NCBI RefSeq assembly: GCF_023516615.1
Contig: NZ_JAMGBF010000129.1
Location: 1-54,340 of the forward strand
DNA from: Streptomyces panaciradicis
GTDB taxonomy: Bacteria > Actinomycetota > Actinomycetes > Streptomycetales > Streptomycetaceae
Direction: 5' to 3'
Length of the DNA stretch: 54,340 nucleotides
The notes under the pieces were generated by a model. The model was not told the DNA's origin. It saw only the letters and a list, made by a program, of their open reading frames with translations, and ran no database searches. The position numbers and the translations under genes were made by a program. Positions within the stretch are counted from its first letter, which is position 1. Each line of letters begins with the position of its first letter. Below, in pieces: positions 1-8,051 of this stretch.

Positions 1-255
1 GACATCCTGGACCGTTTCGAGGATGCCGCCCGGGACGCGGCAGCAGGCGGCGCTTCGCACGGAGTCTCCATCCAACTCGGCGGCTGCTCGAGCCCCTGGC
101 AGTTGGCACCGGACGAGGGCGACCTCGTTCTCCTGGCCCAGATCCACGGCCAGTCCATCGACTCAAACGTCTACACCCAGACCCTGATCGTCGGCACCCG
201 CGAGGACATCGCAGAGCGCCGGTACGAAGCCCTGGAGTACGCGCAGCAGGTGTGA
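1..255 (+). CDS. C-terminal end of an unidentified protein (partial)
   Basis: Frame 1 is open from the window edge to a TGA at 253-255, giving 84 residues of a protein whose start lies outside. Codon use is typical of the rest of the window. The tail is acidic and soluble, with a segment reading WQLAPDEGDLVLLAQI and an ending rich in Glu, Ala and Arg. There is no membrane segment or catalytic motif. I do not recognise the family. It probably lies outside the biosynthetic cluster, because about 700 bases without a convincing gene separate it from the next one. Confidence 0.6.
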   Translation, partial: DILDRFEDAARDAAAGGASHGVSIQLGGCSSPWQLAPDEGDLVLLAQIHGQSIDSNVYTQTLIVGTREDIAERRYEALEYAQQV

Positions 256-983
256 GCAGCCCCTGGTTTGCTCCCTGCGGTGTGTTAACAGCCTTCAAGT
301 GACAGCGCCATGCCGACCGGTGGCAAGAGGGGCCGAAGCCCCCGGCTTTGTCGCCCCTGGCAACGGCAAAGGCCCCGCGGAAGCTCGGGGCACCACCGCC
401 ACATGGGATGCAGCGGGATGGGCCAGGAAGTCCTCAACCTCTTCGCTCCAGGGGACCGGATGGGAGCCGTGCGGTAGGCCGGGGGGCTCGCCGACAAGCG
501 CACACGGACGTCACCCGCCGGCCGGCATGTCGGCCACCGTCCGCAAGTGAAATCCGTGCAACCGTCCCGACGAAGCCACCGCGCATCAAGCAGGGCAGAT
601 GCGCCAGATGGACCCGGCAGGAACCATGCTCTTCCACCTCCACGGGACGTAGCGACAGAGCAGCTGGAGGGCGCAAGGTCTGCGGAAAAGGGCGTAGTCG
701 ACGAACCGACCTTCACCGTCAAGCCCGCCGAGGGGCCTGGTCGTCAGCCTGGTAGGGCGGGCCCGGCACGTCGGCACGTCCCGCTCGTCACGCGGTTCCG
801 TGACCGAAAAGCGGTGACTGTTTCAGGCTCTGTGACGGGTGGAGGATCGGTGGCGCACAAGGAGATCAGCGCCGGGCCCCTCGGAGAGGGCCCCTGGTCT
901 TCGAGTGCCACCGCCTGCCTTCCTGAGAGAGGCCCACCCATGCCCGTCAGCCCTTCCGTTCGCGATCCCGAGAGGACCGGACG
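256..983 (+). promoter_or_regulatory. Gene-free region upstream of the biosynthetic cluster
   Basis: About 730 bases with no ORF that looks coding. The ORFs here are Arg/Pro-rich, overlap on both strands and have no good ribosome binding sites. Promoter and 5' untranslated sequence for the gene at 984 must lie here, but I see no convincing -35/-10 pair. It holds a short hairpin (329-342, GGGGC-CGAA-GCCCC), a stronger hairpin at 874-893, and a possible leader ORF at 940-987. Confidence 0.45.
874..893 (+). promoter_or_regulatory. GC-rich hairpin about 90 bases upstream of the first cluster gene
   Basis: GGGCCC at 874-879 can pair with GGGCCC at 888-893. Two further pairs (881/887 and 882/886) close a 3-base loop, with one bulged C. 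No T-run follows, so it is not a canonical terminator. It could be a 5' UTR structure or a weak terminator insulating the cluster. Confidence 0.3.
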
Positions 984-987
984 ATGA
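940..987 (+). CDS. Possible 15-codon leader ORF overlapping the first cluster gene
   Basis: ATG at 940 follows a purine-rich GAGAGAGG about 9 bases upstream. It encodes MPVSPSVRDPERTGR and stops at a TGA sharing ATGA with the start at 984. The overlap means its translation would be coupled to the dioxygenase-like gene. It contains no Trp codons, so classical Trp attenuation is not suggested. It could equally be chance. Confidence 0.22.
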   Translation: MPVSPSVRDPERTGR

Positions 988-2309
988 CTTCGGTGCCCGC
1001 CGTCACGGCGCCCGCACCGACGGACTCACTCGCCGACACCATGCGCGCGCTCGACCTCTGGCAGCGCACCGCCGAACCCCACGCCTTCCCCTACCTCACG
1101 CTCCTGGGCCATCTGCGCGCCGTGGGCAAGCACTTCCTGGCCGAGGAACTGCTCGAGCAACTGGCCCTGTTACGTGGCACCCTGCCTCGCGTCGCGTCCC
1201 TGGACGCTTCTGCGTCGGGCGGCACGGCCCAGGAGAGGCAGCCCTCAGGCCGATTCCTGCGCACCTTCCTCGACGTCGTCCTGGACAAACACGACCACCG
1301 CTACGACTACCCCAGCTACATAGCCCTGCCGCTGCTCGCCCGGCCCTCGGCCGTCCCCTGGCAAGAGGCGCGCCGGCTGCGCGACGAGACGCTGCTTCTG
1401 CTCCTCGCCGACCTCGTGCACTTCGAGCAGCAGGCCCTGGGCGACGATCCCGCAGCTCCTCACGGCATGCCGCCCGGGGCGGACCTCGTGGCCAAGCGCA
1501 TCCGGCTGGCCGTCCGTGTCATGGAGCCGGCGGCGCTGCGCATCCTGCCCCCAGGGGTCGTGGACCCGGCAGCGGTGGCGGCCGTGCCGGGCCGCAGTCC
1601 GGGGTTGCCCCTGGCCCGCGCCGTACTGCGCACCGCCACGGCACACGACGAACTGATGCTCTCGGCCACCATGCAGCCGGTGTACGTGCTGCACGACGAG
1701 TACCTCTTCCTGCGGACCCTGCAGTCCTTCGAGACGACGTTCTCGTTCATGTCGGCTTCCCTGGCCGCGGCCGTGCGCTGCCTCGGCGAGAACCGTCCCG
1801 AGCAGGCCGCTGCCCGCGTCGGCGCGGTGGCCGACGTACTCAAGGAATCCCTGCCGCTGTTCTCCCTGCTCGCCACCATGCGCCCGGAGGCCTTCCGCAC
1901 GTTCCGCGACTTCACCGAGGGCGCCAGCGCCATCCAGTCCGCGGGCTACAAGACCTTCGAGTCCCTCTGCTCCACCCCGGCCGCCGCCCGCCTGGACTCG
2001 CCCGCCTTCACCTCCGTGCCCTCCGTGCGCGCCCGCGTGCTGCACGGTCGGCCCACCGTGCAGGGCACCTGGTCCGACCTCGCGGCCGCGCACCGGCTGA
2101 CGCCGGAGGCGGAGACGGCACTGGACACCGCCGCCGCCCGGCTGGAAGCGGTGCACCAGCGGTGGAAGCAGACGCACTACCGCCTGGCCGTGCGGATGCT
2201 CGGGGAACGCACCGGCACCGGCTACACCCAGGGCGTGCCGTACCTCGCGTCGGTCCTGGACAACCGTCTCTTCCCTGCCGGCGACCGCGACAGCGCCCTG
2301 GTCGGCTGA
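984..2309 (+). CDS. Tryptophan 2,3-dioxygenase-fold heme protein (first of two)
   Basis: 441 residues, longer than ordinary TDO (about 280-300). The C-terminal half carries the family landmarks: an FRDFTEGASAIQSAGYK segment (308-323), equivalent to the substrate-binding SGFQSxQFR stretch of TDO, and RWKQTHYRLAVRMLGERTGTG (393-413), equivalent to the proximal-heme-His helix and GTGG loop, with His398 as the likely heme ligand. The Arg of QFR is replaced by Lys, and the N-terminal 200 residues diverge, so the substrate may not be plain tryptophan. Members of this superfamily in natural-product pathways include MarE and tyrosine hydroxylases such as LmbB2 and SfmD. The start is chosen for GAGAGGA 8 bases upstream. 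Leu63 is a TTA codon (1170-1172), implying bldA dependence. It lies 57 bases before a second TDO-like gene. The family is secure; the reaction is not. Confidence 0.8.
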   Translation: MTSVPAVTAPAPTDSLADTMRALDLWQRTAEPHAFPYLTLLGHLRAVGKHFLAEELLEQLALLRGTLPRVASLDASASGGTAQERQPSGRFLRTFLDVVLDKHDHRYDYPSYIALPLLARPSAVPWQEARRLRDETLLLLLADLVHFEQQALGDDPAAPHGMPPGADLVAKRIRLAVRVMEPAALRILPPGVVDPAAVAAVPGRSPGLPLARAVLRTATAHDELMLSATMQPVYVLHDEYLFLRTLQSFETTFSFMSASLAAAVRCLGENRPEQAAARVGAVADVLKESLPLFSLLATMRPEAFRTFRDFTEGASAIQSAGYKTFESLCSTPAAARLDSPAFTSVPSVRARVLHGRPTVQGTWSDLAAAHRLTPEAETALDTAAARLEAVHQRWKQTHYRLAVRMLGERTGTGYTQGVPYLASVLDNRLFPAGDRDSALVG

Positions 2310-2366
2310 TCTCTCCTCCCCCCGACCCCTCCTCCCCACGACCCCTCACCCGGAGCGTCCACCACC

Positions 2367-3230
2367 ATGAGCAAGCGTGCCCAGATCGGGCGGCCCGGGC
2401 CGGCCCGCCGACTGATGAATCCCGGCGAGGAGGACCCGCTCTTCCGGTACGAGTACGACCGCGGCAGCAACTACGAACAGGACACCCGGCTCACCGAGGC
2501 CCTGTCCGCGCTGCTCCCGGAACGATCCCTGGTCCATCCGGACCAGCGGCTCTTCCAGACGATCCACCTGATCACCGAGTACGCCTGGTGTGCCATGCAC
2601 TACGAGATGCGGCGCGCCGCCGCCTCGCTGCGCGCCGACGACGACCTGCTCGCCGCCCAGCTCCTGGAGCGCGCCGCATCCCTCGGAGAGGTCACGGTGC
2701 GCGCGGTGCGCATTCTTCAGGACCACCTGCCCCAGGAGAGCCTGCTGACGATGCGTGAGACGTTCCCGGAGAACACCACGGGGCTGGACTCACCCGGAGC
2801 TCGCAACCTGCGCCGTGCGGCTACCGCGCTGTGGCGGGAGGTGGAGGCGGCCGTCGCCCGGGCAGGCCTCCGCCCGCGCGAACTCGTCTCGGCTCAGGGC
2901 CGTCTCGCTCCTCCCACAGACGGGGACCGCGCGCCCGCCCTCGCGTTGGTCCGCCAGGCGCTGCTGCGTCTGGACGACTCCGTCGCCGCCTGGAAGCACC
3001 ACCATCTGCGGATGGTCTGGTCGCAGCTCGGCGGCCACCCGGAGGCCACCTCGCCGACGGCCGGCTCCACCCCTGCGCGCCCGGACCTCGCGCAGGCACG
3101 TGACGACCTGCCCAAGAGCCTGCGTGGGCAGTCCACGGCCGGTGTGCGGGCCATGGCCGACCGCAGTCTGTTCCCGCGGCTCTGGGACGCCGTGGACGAG
3201 ACCTACCGCGACCTCGTCGGCGAGGGATAG
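2367..3230 (+). CDS. Second tryptophan 2,3-dioxygenase-like protein
   Basis: 287 residues, the normal TDO length. The N-terminal half matches TDO well: SNYEQDTRLTEALS (34-47) corresponds to the YxxYLxLDxLL region. QTIHLITEYAW (64-74) places His67 at the distal substrate-binding His position, and PENTTGLDSPG (134-144) corresponds to the conserved loop before the LW helix. The proximal helix reads WKHHHLRMVWSQLGG (209-223), so a heme-ligand His is available, but the following GTGG substrate loop is missing and replaced by a Pro/Ala/Thr-rich stretch. It may be a modified dioxygenase, a hydroxylase, or a partner of the longer paralogue upstream. The two are not close duplicates. The ribosome binding site is GGAGCG, 12 bases before ATG. 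Confidence 0.78.
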   Translation: MSKRAQIGRPGPARRLMNPGEEDPLFRYEYDRGSNYEQDTRLTEALSALLPERSLVHPDQRLFQTIHLITEYAWCAMHYEMRRAAASLRADDDLLAAQLLERAASLGEVTVRAVRILQDHLPQESLLTMRETFPENTTGLDSPGARNLRRAATALWREVEAAVARAGLRPRELVSAQGRLAPPTDGDRAPALALVRQALLRLDDSVAAWKHHHLRMVWSQLGGHPEATSPTAGSTPARPDLAQARDDLPKSLRGQSTAGVRAMADRSLFPRLWDAVDETYRDLVGEG

Positions 3231-3297
3231 CCCCTCGTCGCCGCGGCGGACCGGCCCCGGCCCGCCCGCACCCGCCTCCCCCCCTCGACCGAAGGAC

Positions 3298-3597
3298 ATG
3301 ACTGCTGTTATGGCGACCGAAGCAGCGGCGCACGGAACCGACGCACTCATCGCACTGGTGCACCAGGCCTGGGCCGACGTACTCGGCCATGAGGAGTTCA
3401 CCGACGAGGACCACTTCTTCCAGATCGGCGGGAACTCCCTGGACGCCGTCCAGATCATGGGCCGGCTCGGCACCGCCCTCGACCGGCGGCTGCCGGTACG
3501 GCTCCTGCTGCGCCATCCCACCGTGCACTCCCTGGCCGCCGTGCTCGCCGCGCCGGAACCGCACGCCCCCGCCGCGGCTCAGGAGGCCGGCGCATGA
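3298..3597 (+). CDS. Free-standing peptidyl carrier protein
   Basis: 99 residues forming one PCP domain. The phosphopantetheine site is FFQIGGNSLDAVQIM with Ser47. ATG at 3298 is preceded by GAAGGA with normal spacing. The TGA overlaps the ATG of the NRPS-KS gene (ATGA), so the two are translationally coupled. It may carry an amino acid loaded in trans, for example by the free A domain at 21617, or serve as upstream donor to the C domain that follows. It has no docking extension beyond an Ala/Pro-rich tail. Confidence 0.92.
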   Translation: MTAVMATEAAAHGTDALIALVHQAWADVLGHEEFTDEDHFFQIGGNSLDAVQIMGRLGTALDRRLPVRLLLRHPTVHSLAAVLAAPEPHAPAAAQEAGA

Positions 3598-6500
3598 ACG
3601 CCATTCCTGCGGTACCGGTCTCGGCCGCCCAGACCGAGATATGGCTGGCCGACCGCTGCGAGCCGGAATCCGGCCGCTACAACGTTCCCGTGGCCCTGCG
3701 TTTCGAGGGCACCCTGGACCTCCCCGTGCTACGCCGCGCGCTGGCCGACCTCCTCGTGCGCCACCCGATCCTGGCCGGCCGGTTCGACGCCGAGGAGGGC
3801 GAGCTGCGCTTCGTGCCCGAGCCCGCGGCGGTCGTACCGCTCGGCAGCTTCACCTGCCCGGGGCCCGTGCGCTCCGACGCCGCGCGCCGCGCGGCCGTCG
3901 AGGCGGCGCAGCGCCCTCTCGACCCGGCGGCCGGCCCGCTGGTGCGTGCTGATGTCCTCCACCACGACGACGGAGCCGTCGTCGTCCTGACGACCCATCA
4001 CATCGTGGCCGACGGGCGAACCCTGGAGGTGCTGGCCGACGACGTGCTGGCCGCCTACCGGGCCCGTCACGCGGGCCAGGAGCCACCGGCGGCTCGGCCC
4101 GCCCCGATGTCCCCGGCCACCGTGCCCGCCGAGCCGACGGCGTACTGGGAGCACCTGCTGGACGACGAGCCCGTCGCCCTGGCGCCGCTGCCCGACCTGG
4201 TGCGCGCCGAGAGCCGGCTGCGCGGCACGGCGGCCTGGACCGAGCGGACCTTGTCCGAGCAGCGACTCACCGCTGTGCGACGTATCGCCGTACGCGACGG
4301 CGTCACCCCGGCCACGGTCCTGCTGGCCGCCTGGACCCTGCTGCTGCACGCCTGGTCCGGAGAGCAGGACGGCGTCCTCGGCATGCCGTTCGCCGGACGC
4401 CATGCCCCGGGCACCCAGGACGCGGTCGGCCTGTTCACCCGTGTCCTGCCGGTGCGCAGCCGCCTGGACGGCGCCGAATCCTTCGACGGGTACGCCGCGC
4501 GCCTGGGTGAGCAGGTCTGGGACACCATGGAGGCGTTCGCCGAGGCGGGCGAGCCGGCCGCCGCGACGGCCCCCCGCTACGCGGCGGTGTTCCTCCACCA
4601 GCCGCGCGCCGACCGTCCGCAGCAGGTCTCCGGCGCCACCGTGCACATCACCCCACTGGACACCGCCTCCGCAAAGTACGACCTGGCGCTGGCCGCCCAG
4701 GAACACCCCGACCGCCTGGTGCTGCGCGTCGACTACGACGCGGCCCTGTACACCCCCGCCTCGGCACAGCTGATGGTCCGCCAGCTCGACGCCCTCCTCG
4801 CCGCCGCCGAACGGCCGGGAGCCCGCTGCCTCGACCTGATCACGGCACTGGCGGACGCGCCCGCCGCCGACGGCGGATCGACCGCCCGGCCACGGCACCT
4901 GCCGGCATCCAGCGTCCCCGCCCTGGTCCTGACCCAGGCGAGCAGCCGGCCCGACGCGGTCGCCGTGGTCCACGGCGACCGGCAGATCACCTACGGCGCC
5001 CTGGTGCGCGACGCGGCCCGTGCCGCCCACTGGATGCACCGGGAAGCCGGCGTCGCCGAGGGCGACGTGGTGGCGCTGCTGCTGGAGCCCGGGATCCGCA
5101 CCGTCGCGCTGATGCTCGCCGTGACCCTGGCCGGCGCGGCCTACCTACCGCTCGACCCCGCCTACCCCGACGCCCAGCTCCACCGCATCCTCGACGACGC
5201 CCGCCCCCGGCTGCTGGTCACCGAACAGTCCGCGACCCACCGCGCCCCGCGGGACCTGCCGGTGCACGGTGCCGACGACCTCGAACTCCTGGCCTCCGGC
5301 CTGCCGGACACCCCTCCCGCCACCGCCCTGGGCCCGCGAAGCCCCCTCAACGTGCTGTACACCTCCGGCTCCACCGGCCGGCCCAAGGGCGTCCTGCTGC
5401 ACCACGGCGGCGTACTGCGGCTGATGCACCAGCCCGACTTCCTGCCCCTCGGGACCGACGACACCGTCTCCCACCTCTCCCCGCTCAACTTCGACGGCGC
5501 CACCTACGAGATCTGGGGCGCCCTGACACACGGGGCACGGCTCGTGGTCCTGGACAAGGAGCTGGTGCTGGACCCGGTGTCCCTGCGCGGGGCCGTGCGC
5601 GCCCACGGCGTCACCACACTGCTGGTCACCACCCCGCTGCTCAACCGCATCATCGAAGACGCCCCGGACCTGCTGCAGTCGATGCGCCGGGTGTACTTCG
5701 GCGGCGAGCTGGTCTCCGTACCGCACCTGCGCAAAGCCCTGCGCTGGGCCCGGCCGGGCACCCTCCTGCACAGCTACGGCCCCACCGAGAACTCCTTCAC
5801 CTCCACCTGGCACCCCGTCGAGGAGATCCCGGAAGGTGCCCGGACCGTGCCGATCGGACAACCGGTGCCGGGGACCCGCCTGTACGTCGTGCTCGACACG
5901 TCGGACGGCTCCCTGGTCCCGGCCCCGGCCTACGCCCCCGGAGAACTGCTGCTCGGCGGCGAGGGAGTGGCCCTGGAGTACCTCGGCGATCGCCGGCGCA
6001 CCGCCGAGCGCTTCGTCCCCGACCCCTTCGTCCCCGAACCCGAGGCCAGGCTGTACCGCACGGGTGACCGGGTGCGGTGGAACGCCCAGGGACAGCTGGA
6101 GTTCATCGGCCGCGACGACAACCAGATCAAGATCCGCAGCCAGCGCGTCGAACTGGGCGAGGTGGAGTCCGCGCTGCGTGCGCACTCCCGAGTCACCGCC
6201 GCGTTCGTCACCAGCCGCCGCAACGACCGCGACGAGAAGGAGATCATCGCCTACGCCGTCTTCGACCGGCCCGACGCGCACGCCGAAGTACTGCAGTACC
6301 TGCGCGCCTGTCTTCCGCCGTTCGCCGTTCCCGCGCATCTGGTGGCCGTGGACCGGCTCCCCCTGACCGCCAACGGCAAGATCGACCGCCGGCGGCTGCC
6401 GCAACCCGAGGACGCGGCCCCCGCCCCGGGGCCGTCCGCCCCCGCCGCCGTCGCGGCCCCCGCGGTGCCCTCGCATGTCGGACCTCAGCCCGAGCAGGCG

Positions 6501-8045
6501 GTGCACGCCGCCTGGCGCGAGGTGCTCGGGAACCGCCCGTTCGGACCCGACGACAACTTCTTCGACGTCGGCGGCCACTCGCTGCTGCTCGTCCGGCTCC
6601 AGGCAGCCCTGCGACGCGCGACCGGCACCCGGCCTTCCATGGCCGACCTGCTGCGCCACACCACCGTGCGCGCCCAGTCCCGGCTGCTGGGCGGCACCGA
6701 CCCCACCGCTCCCCCTCGGACCGGCACGCGCCGACCGCCGGGCGACCGGCCGGGCGCAGGTCCGGACGCCATCGCCGTGGTCGGCATGGCGGCCCGGTTC
6801 GCCGGCGCCCTGGACCTGGAGGCCTTCTGGGACAACCTGCGCAACGGCCGCGACTGCTTCACCGAAGGCCCCGGCCCGCTGATCACCGAACTGCCCGGCG
6901 GAGAACGGCGCGTCGCCCGCTGGGGCATGACCGCCGGCGGCCCCGCCTACGACCCCGACCTGCTCGGCTTCAGCGAAGACGACCTGCACCACGGCGACCC
7001 CCAGCAGGGCCTGCTGCACGAGGCGCTGTGGTCGGCGGTCGAGGACGCCTCCCTGCGGCTGTCCGACATCGCCGCCCGCACCAGCCTGTACGCCGGGTGT
7101 GCCAAGGTCGTCGGCACCGACCCGCAGGCCCGGGTGGACGACGTGGTCAACGCCGATCCCACCTTCGTCGCCTCCCGCTTCGCCTACCTGCACGACCTGT
7201 GGGGCGAGGCCCTGATGCTGGACACGGCCTGCTCCACCGGCCTGTACGCGATCCACCTGGCGTGCCGCAGCCTGCTCAGCGGCGACAGCGACTACGCGCT
7301 GGCCGGAGCGGTGTCGCTCGACGCTGCCTCGGACGGCAGCTACCGCTACCGGCCGGGCTTCCTCTACACCGACGACGGCGTCTGCCGGCCCTTCGACCGG
7401 CGCGCCTCGGGCACCGTCGGCGGCTTCGGCGCCGGAGCGGTGCTCCTGCGACGCCTCGCCGACGCCGAACGCGACGAGGACCCGGTGTACGCGGTGCTGC
7501 GCGGCAGCGCCGTGAACAACGACGGCGCCGCCCGCATCGGCTATTCCGCCCCCGGCATCGAGGGCCAGGCGCGGGTGATCCGCGACGCGCTCAACGCGGC
7601 CGGGCTCGACGGAACGGACCTCGGCTACGTGGAGGCCCACGGCACCGGGACCCGGCTCGGCGACGCCATCGAGATCACGGCACTGGCCGAGGCGCTCGGC
7701 ACGGACGGGCCCCCCGTGGCGGTGGGCTCTGTGAAGGCGTCCATCGGGCACTGCGACACCGCCGCCGGTATGGCCGGCTTCATCAAGGCCGTGCTCGCCG
7801 TGCACCACGGGCACCTGCCGGCGACCCCCAACGTGGCCGAGCCCATCGAGGAACTCGACGCCGCCGGCGGCCGGTTCTCGCTGCTGCCCCAGGGCCGGCC
7901 CTGGGCCGAGGAGAACGGACGCCCGCGCAGCGCGGGGGTCAGTTCCTTCGGCGTCGGTGGCACCAACGCACACGTCGTCGTCCAGGAGTACCGGCCGGCC
8001 ACCCGGTCCGTCTCCGCCGGGCGCCGCGATCTCGAAAGGGTGTGA
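3594..8045 (+). CDS. Hybrid NRPS-PKS protein, C-A-PCP-KS
   Basis: 1483 residues. C domain 5-420 has an intact HHIVADG (135-141). A domain 440-940 has LYTSGSTGRPKGV (588-600), YGPTEN (728-733), YRTGD (821-825) and NGKIDR (927-932). The PCP has Ser996 in DVGGHSLLLV. The KS spans about 1058-1470 with Cys1213 (DTACSTG), His1349 (EAHGTGT) and His1386 (GHCDTAAG), so all three catalytic residues are present. Aligned by eye to GrsA, the A-domain code is about DGYLYGSFTK, which I cannot assign. It condenses an amino acid and passes the chain to a KS for one ketide extension. No AT, ACP or release domain follows. The ORF ends right after the KS at a TGA in the same frame as the next gene, which supplies the missing KS-AT linker and an AT remnant. 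Confidence 0.95.
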   Translation: MNAIPAVPVSAAQTEIWLADRCEPESGRYNVPVALRFEGTLDLPVLRRALADLLVRHPILAGRFDAEEGELRFVPEPAAVVPLGSFTCPGPVRSDAARRAAVEAAQRPLDPAAGPLVRADVLHHDDGAVVVLTTHHIVADGRTLEVLADDVLAAYRARHAGQEPPAARPAPMSPATVPAEPTAYWEHLLDDEPVALAPLPDLVRAESRLRGTAAWTERTLSEQRLTAVRRIAVRDGVTPATVLLAAWTLLLHAWSGEQDGVLGMPFAGRHAPGTQDAVGLFTRVLPVRSRLDGAESFDGYAARLGEQVWDTMEAFAEAGEPAAATAPRYAAVFLHQPRADRPQQVSGATVHITPLDTASAKYDLALAAQEHPDRLVLRVDYDAALYTPASAQLMVRQLDALLAAAERPGARCLDLITALADAPAADGGSTARPRHLPASSVPALVLTQASSRPDAVAVVHGDRQITYGALVRDAARAAHWMHREAGVAEGDVVALLLEPGIRTVALMLAVTLAGAAYLPLDPAYPDAQLHRILDDARPRLLVTEQSATHRAPRDLPVHGADDLELLASGLPDTPPATALGPRSPLNVLYTSGSTGRPKGVLLHHGGVLRLMHQPDFLPLGTDDTVSHLSPLNFDGATYEIWGALTHGARLVVLDKELVLDPVSLRGAVRAHGVTTLLVTTPLLNRIIEDAPDLLQSMRRVYFGGELVSVPHLRKALRWARPGTLLHSYGPTENSFTSTWHPVEEIPEGARTVPIGQPVPGTRLYVVLDTSDGSLVPAPAYAPGELLLGGEGVALEYLGDRRRTAERFVPDPFVPEPEARLYRTGDRVRWNAQGQLEFIGRDDNQIKIRSQRVELGEVESALRAHSRVTAAFVTSRRNDRDEKEIIAYAVFDRPDAHAEVLQYLRACLPPFAVPAHLVAVDRLPLTANGKIDRRRLPQPEDAAPAPGPSAPAAVAAPAVPSHVGPQPEQAVHAAWREVLGNRPFGPDDNFFDVGGHSLLLVRLQAALRRATGTRPSMADLLRHTTVRAQSRLLGGTDPTAPPRTGTRRPPGDRPGAGPDAIAVVGMAARFAGALDLEAFWDNLRNGRDCFTEGPGPLITELPGGERRVARWGMTAGGPAYDPDLLGFSEDDLHHGDPQQGLLHEALWSAVEDASLRLSDIAARTSLYAGCAKVVGTDPQARVDDVVNADPTFVASRFAYLHDLWGEALMLDTACSTGLYAIHLACRSLLSGDSDYALAGAVSLDAASDGSYRYRPGFLYTDDGVCRPFDRRASGTVGGFGAGAVLLRRLADAERDEDPVYAVLRGSAVNNDGAARIGYSAPGIEGQARVIRDALNAAGLDGTDLGYVEAHGTGTRLGDAIEITALAEALGTDGPPVAVGSVKASIGHCDTAAGMAGFIKAVLAVHHGHLPATPNVAEPIEELDAAGGRFSLLPQGRPWAEENGRPRSAGVSSFGVGGTNAHVVVQEYRPATRSVSAGRRDLERV

Positions 8046-8051
8046 CGCCCC

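Noticed and set aside
329..342. GGGGC-CGAA-GCCCC hairpin as terminator of the first partial gene
   Set aside because: Only five base pairs, no T-run and about 75 bases from the stop; too weak to call.
299..755. Overlapping short ORFs on both strands between the window edge gene and the cluster
   Set aside because: Arg/Pro-rich composition, no ribosome binding sites, mutual overlap and no conserved motif; treated as non-coding.
839..2758. 639-residue open frame on the + strand across the first TDO gene and into the second
   Set aside because: It is in another frame from the two TDO-like genes, is extremely Arg/Pro/Gly-rich, has no recognisable domain, and reflects high GC rather than coding.
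8043..8045. TGA as a frameshift or assembly error splitting one gene
   Set aside because: The frame is the same on both sides and an ATG with GAAAGGG upstream follows at once, so two genes are a sound reading; readthrough is kept as a possibility in the findings, not as a called pseudogene.
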